NCBI GenBank assembly: GCA_003343685.1
Contig: QAKS01000069.1
Coordinates: 1-6,437, forward strand
Length of the DNA stretch: 6,437 nucleotides
Source of the DNA: Clostridiales bacterium
GTDB lineage: Bacteria; Bacillota; Clostridia; Christensenellales; Christensenellaceae
Reading direction: 5' to 3'
The first letter of the stretch is position 1. Every line of letters begins with the position of its first letter. Below are positions 5,611 to 6,437 of this stretch, piece by piece. The translations under genes were made by a program, and so were the position numbers. Below the pieces are notes generated by a model that saw nothing but the letters and a program-made list of their open reading frames with translations, was not told the DNA's origin and made no database searches.

Positions 5611-6437
5611 ATGGACGAATATATCAGCTTGAAAAAGTCGAACTGCAAGGACTGTTATAAATGCATCAGGCATTGTCCTGTGCAGTCTATCAAGTTTTCC
5701 GGGCATCAGGCGCACATCATCAAGGATGAATGTATTTTGTGCGGACGCTGTTTCGTCGTATGTCCGCAGAATGCAAAAGTAATCCGAAACGATCTGGAGC
5801 GGGCCAGGGTTCTTTTGGGTTCTTCGGATACGGTGGTAGCCAGTATTGCGCCGGCATTTGCGGCCAACTATCCCGGAGCTACCATCGGAACCATGGAGGA
5901 GGCTTTAAAACAGTTGGGTTTTGACGCTGTGGAGGAGACTGCTATCGGCGCCACCATGGTTACAAGACAGTATGAAAAAATGCTCGACAGCGGAGCCTCT
6001 ACGGTTATATCCTCCTGCTGCCATACACTGAATCTGATGATTCAAAAATACTATCCCGAAGCGCTGCCTTATCTGGCGAAGTCGGTTACGCCCATGCAGG
6101 CTCACTGTATGGATATTAAAAAGAGATATGAAGGGGCTAAAACCATTTTTATCGGTCCATGTGTTTCAAAAAAGGCGGAGGCCGACCTGTACCCGGGAAA
6201 TGTAGATGTTGTTCTGACCTTTGAGGAGTTGACACAGTGGCTGAAGGAGGAAGGCGTCAAGATTAAATGCGGTACGGATCATAACAATCAGAGCCGCGCA
6301 AGGCTGTACCCCACGATGGGTGGAATTGTCCGCACAATGAAAAAGGACAGGGATAAATATTCGTATTTCGCCGTGGACGGGCTGGAAAAGTGCAAGGAAG
6401 TGATTAAAGACGTTATAGCAGGCAAGATGACAGGCTG
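5611..6437 (+). CDS. Ferredoxin/[FeFe]-hydrogenase-like protein (3' truncated)
   Basis: The reading frame runs from the ATG at 5611 to the window end (275 codons and 2 bases, no stop); I translated it by hand. GGGGAGG at 5600-5606 is the ribosome binding site. Residues 12-23 (CKDCYKCIRHCP) and 41-52 (CILCGRCFVVCP) are two classical CxxCxxCxxxCP motifs, each expected to supply ligands for a [4Fe-4S] cluster. From about residue 73 it resembles the [FeFe]-hydrogenase large-subunit catalytic domain: SSCCH (134-138) is at the place of TSCCP, and FIGPCVSKK (180-188) is at the place of the MPCTAKK motif. The third H-cluster motif would lie beyond the window. The short ferredoxin front and altered motifs recall the putative sensory hydrogenases (groups C/D) more than the classical group A enzymes. 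A PAS or phosphatase domain downstream would support that. It may be a hydrogen sensor rather than a bulk hydrogenase. Confidence 0.85.
   Translation, partial: MDEYISLKKSNCKDCYKCIRHCPVQSIKFSGHQAHIIKDECILCGRCFVVCPQNAKVIRNDLERARVLLGSSDTVVASIAPAFAANYPGATIGTMEEALKQLGFDAVEETAIGATMVTRQYEKMLDSGASTVISSCCHTLNLMIQKYYPEALPYLAKSVTPMQAHCMDIKKRYEGAKTIFIGPCVSKKAEADLYPGNVDVVLTFEELTQWLKEEGVKIKCGTDHNNQSRARLYPTMGGIVRTMKKDRDKYSYFAVDGLEKCKEVIKDVIAGKMTG

Noticed and set aside
5730..5924. 64-codon plus-strand reading frame inside the hydrogenase-like gene
   Set aside because: It is an out-of-frame overlap within the gene beginning at 5611, whose frame shows clear iron-sulphur motifs across the same bases.

Overview
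The window looks like a chromosomal segment from an anaerobic Firmicute, most likely a member of class Clostridia. The reasons are the gene set ireB, ruvX and a DUF1292 gene; the Bacillus/Clostridium-type S2 and EF-Ts sequences; strong GGAGG-type ribosome binding sites; consensus sigma-A promoters; and an iron-only hydrogenase-like protein at the right edge. The genus cannot be named from the sequence alone. All recognised genes lie on the + strand, and no mobile elements, tRNAs, rRNAs or CRISPR arrays were seen.

Region 1 (1-1930). A rightward terminator of an upstream gene (7-46) is followed directly by a near-consensus promoter (62-90). Four tightly packed genes follow: ireB (regulatory phosphoprotein), ruvX (YqgF-family RNase H-fold nuclease), a very acidic DUF1292 protein and a seven-helix Bax inhibitor-1 family membrane protein. 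A GC-rich terminator (1844-1879), with a weaker second hairpin behind it, closes this operon.

Region 2 (1930-3931). An extended -10 promoter (1985-2013) and a roughly 100-nt leader with mutually exclusive hairpins precede rpsB (ribosomal protein S2) and tsf (EF-Ts). A strong 15-bp terminator hairpin follows tsf.

Region 3 (3932-6437). pyrH (UMP kinase) starts only 13 nt after that terminator, with no convincing promoter of its own. The usual next gene, frr, is absent. Instead pyrH is followed at 14-nt spacing by a LysR-type regulator. After another 14-nt gap comes a ferredoxin-[FeFe]-hydrogenase-like protein cut off by the window end. The spacing suggests that pyrH, the regulator and the hydrogenase-like gene are read together.

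Most of the window is ordinary core-genome content. The parts most worth a second look are the replacement of frr by a regulator plus hydrogenase-like pair, the terminator just upstream of pyrH, and the altered active-site motif of the hydrogenase-like protein. No clear undescribed system was found; the regulator/hydrogenase pair is the nearest candidate.
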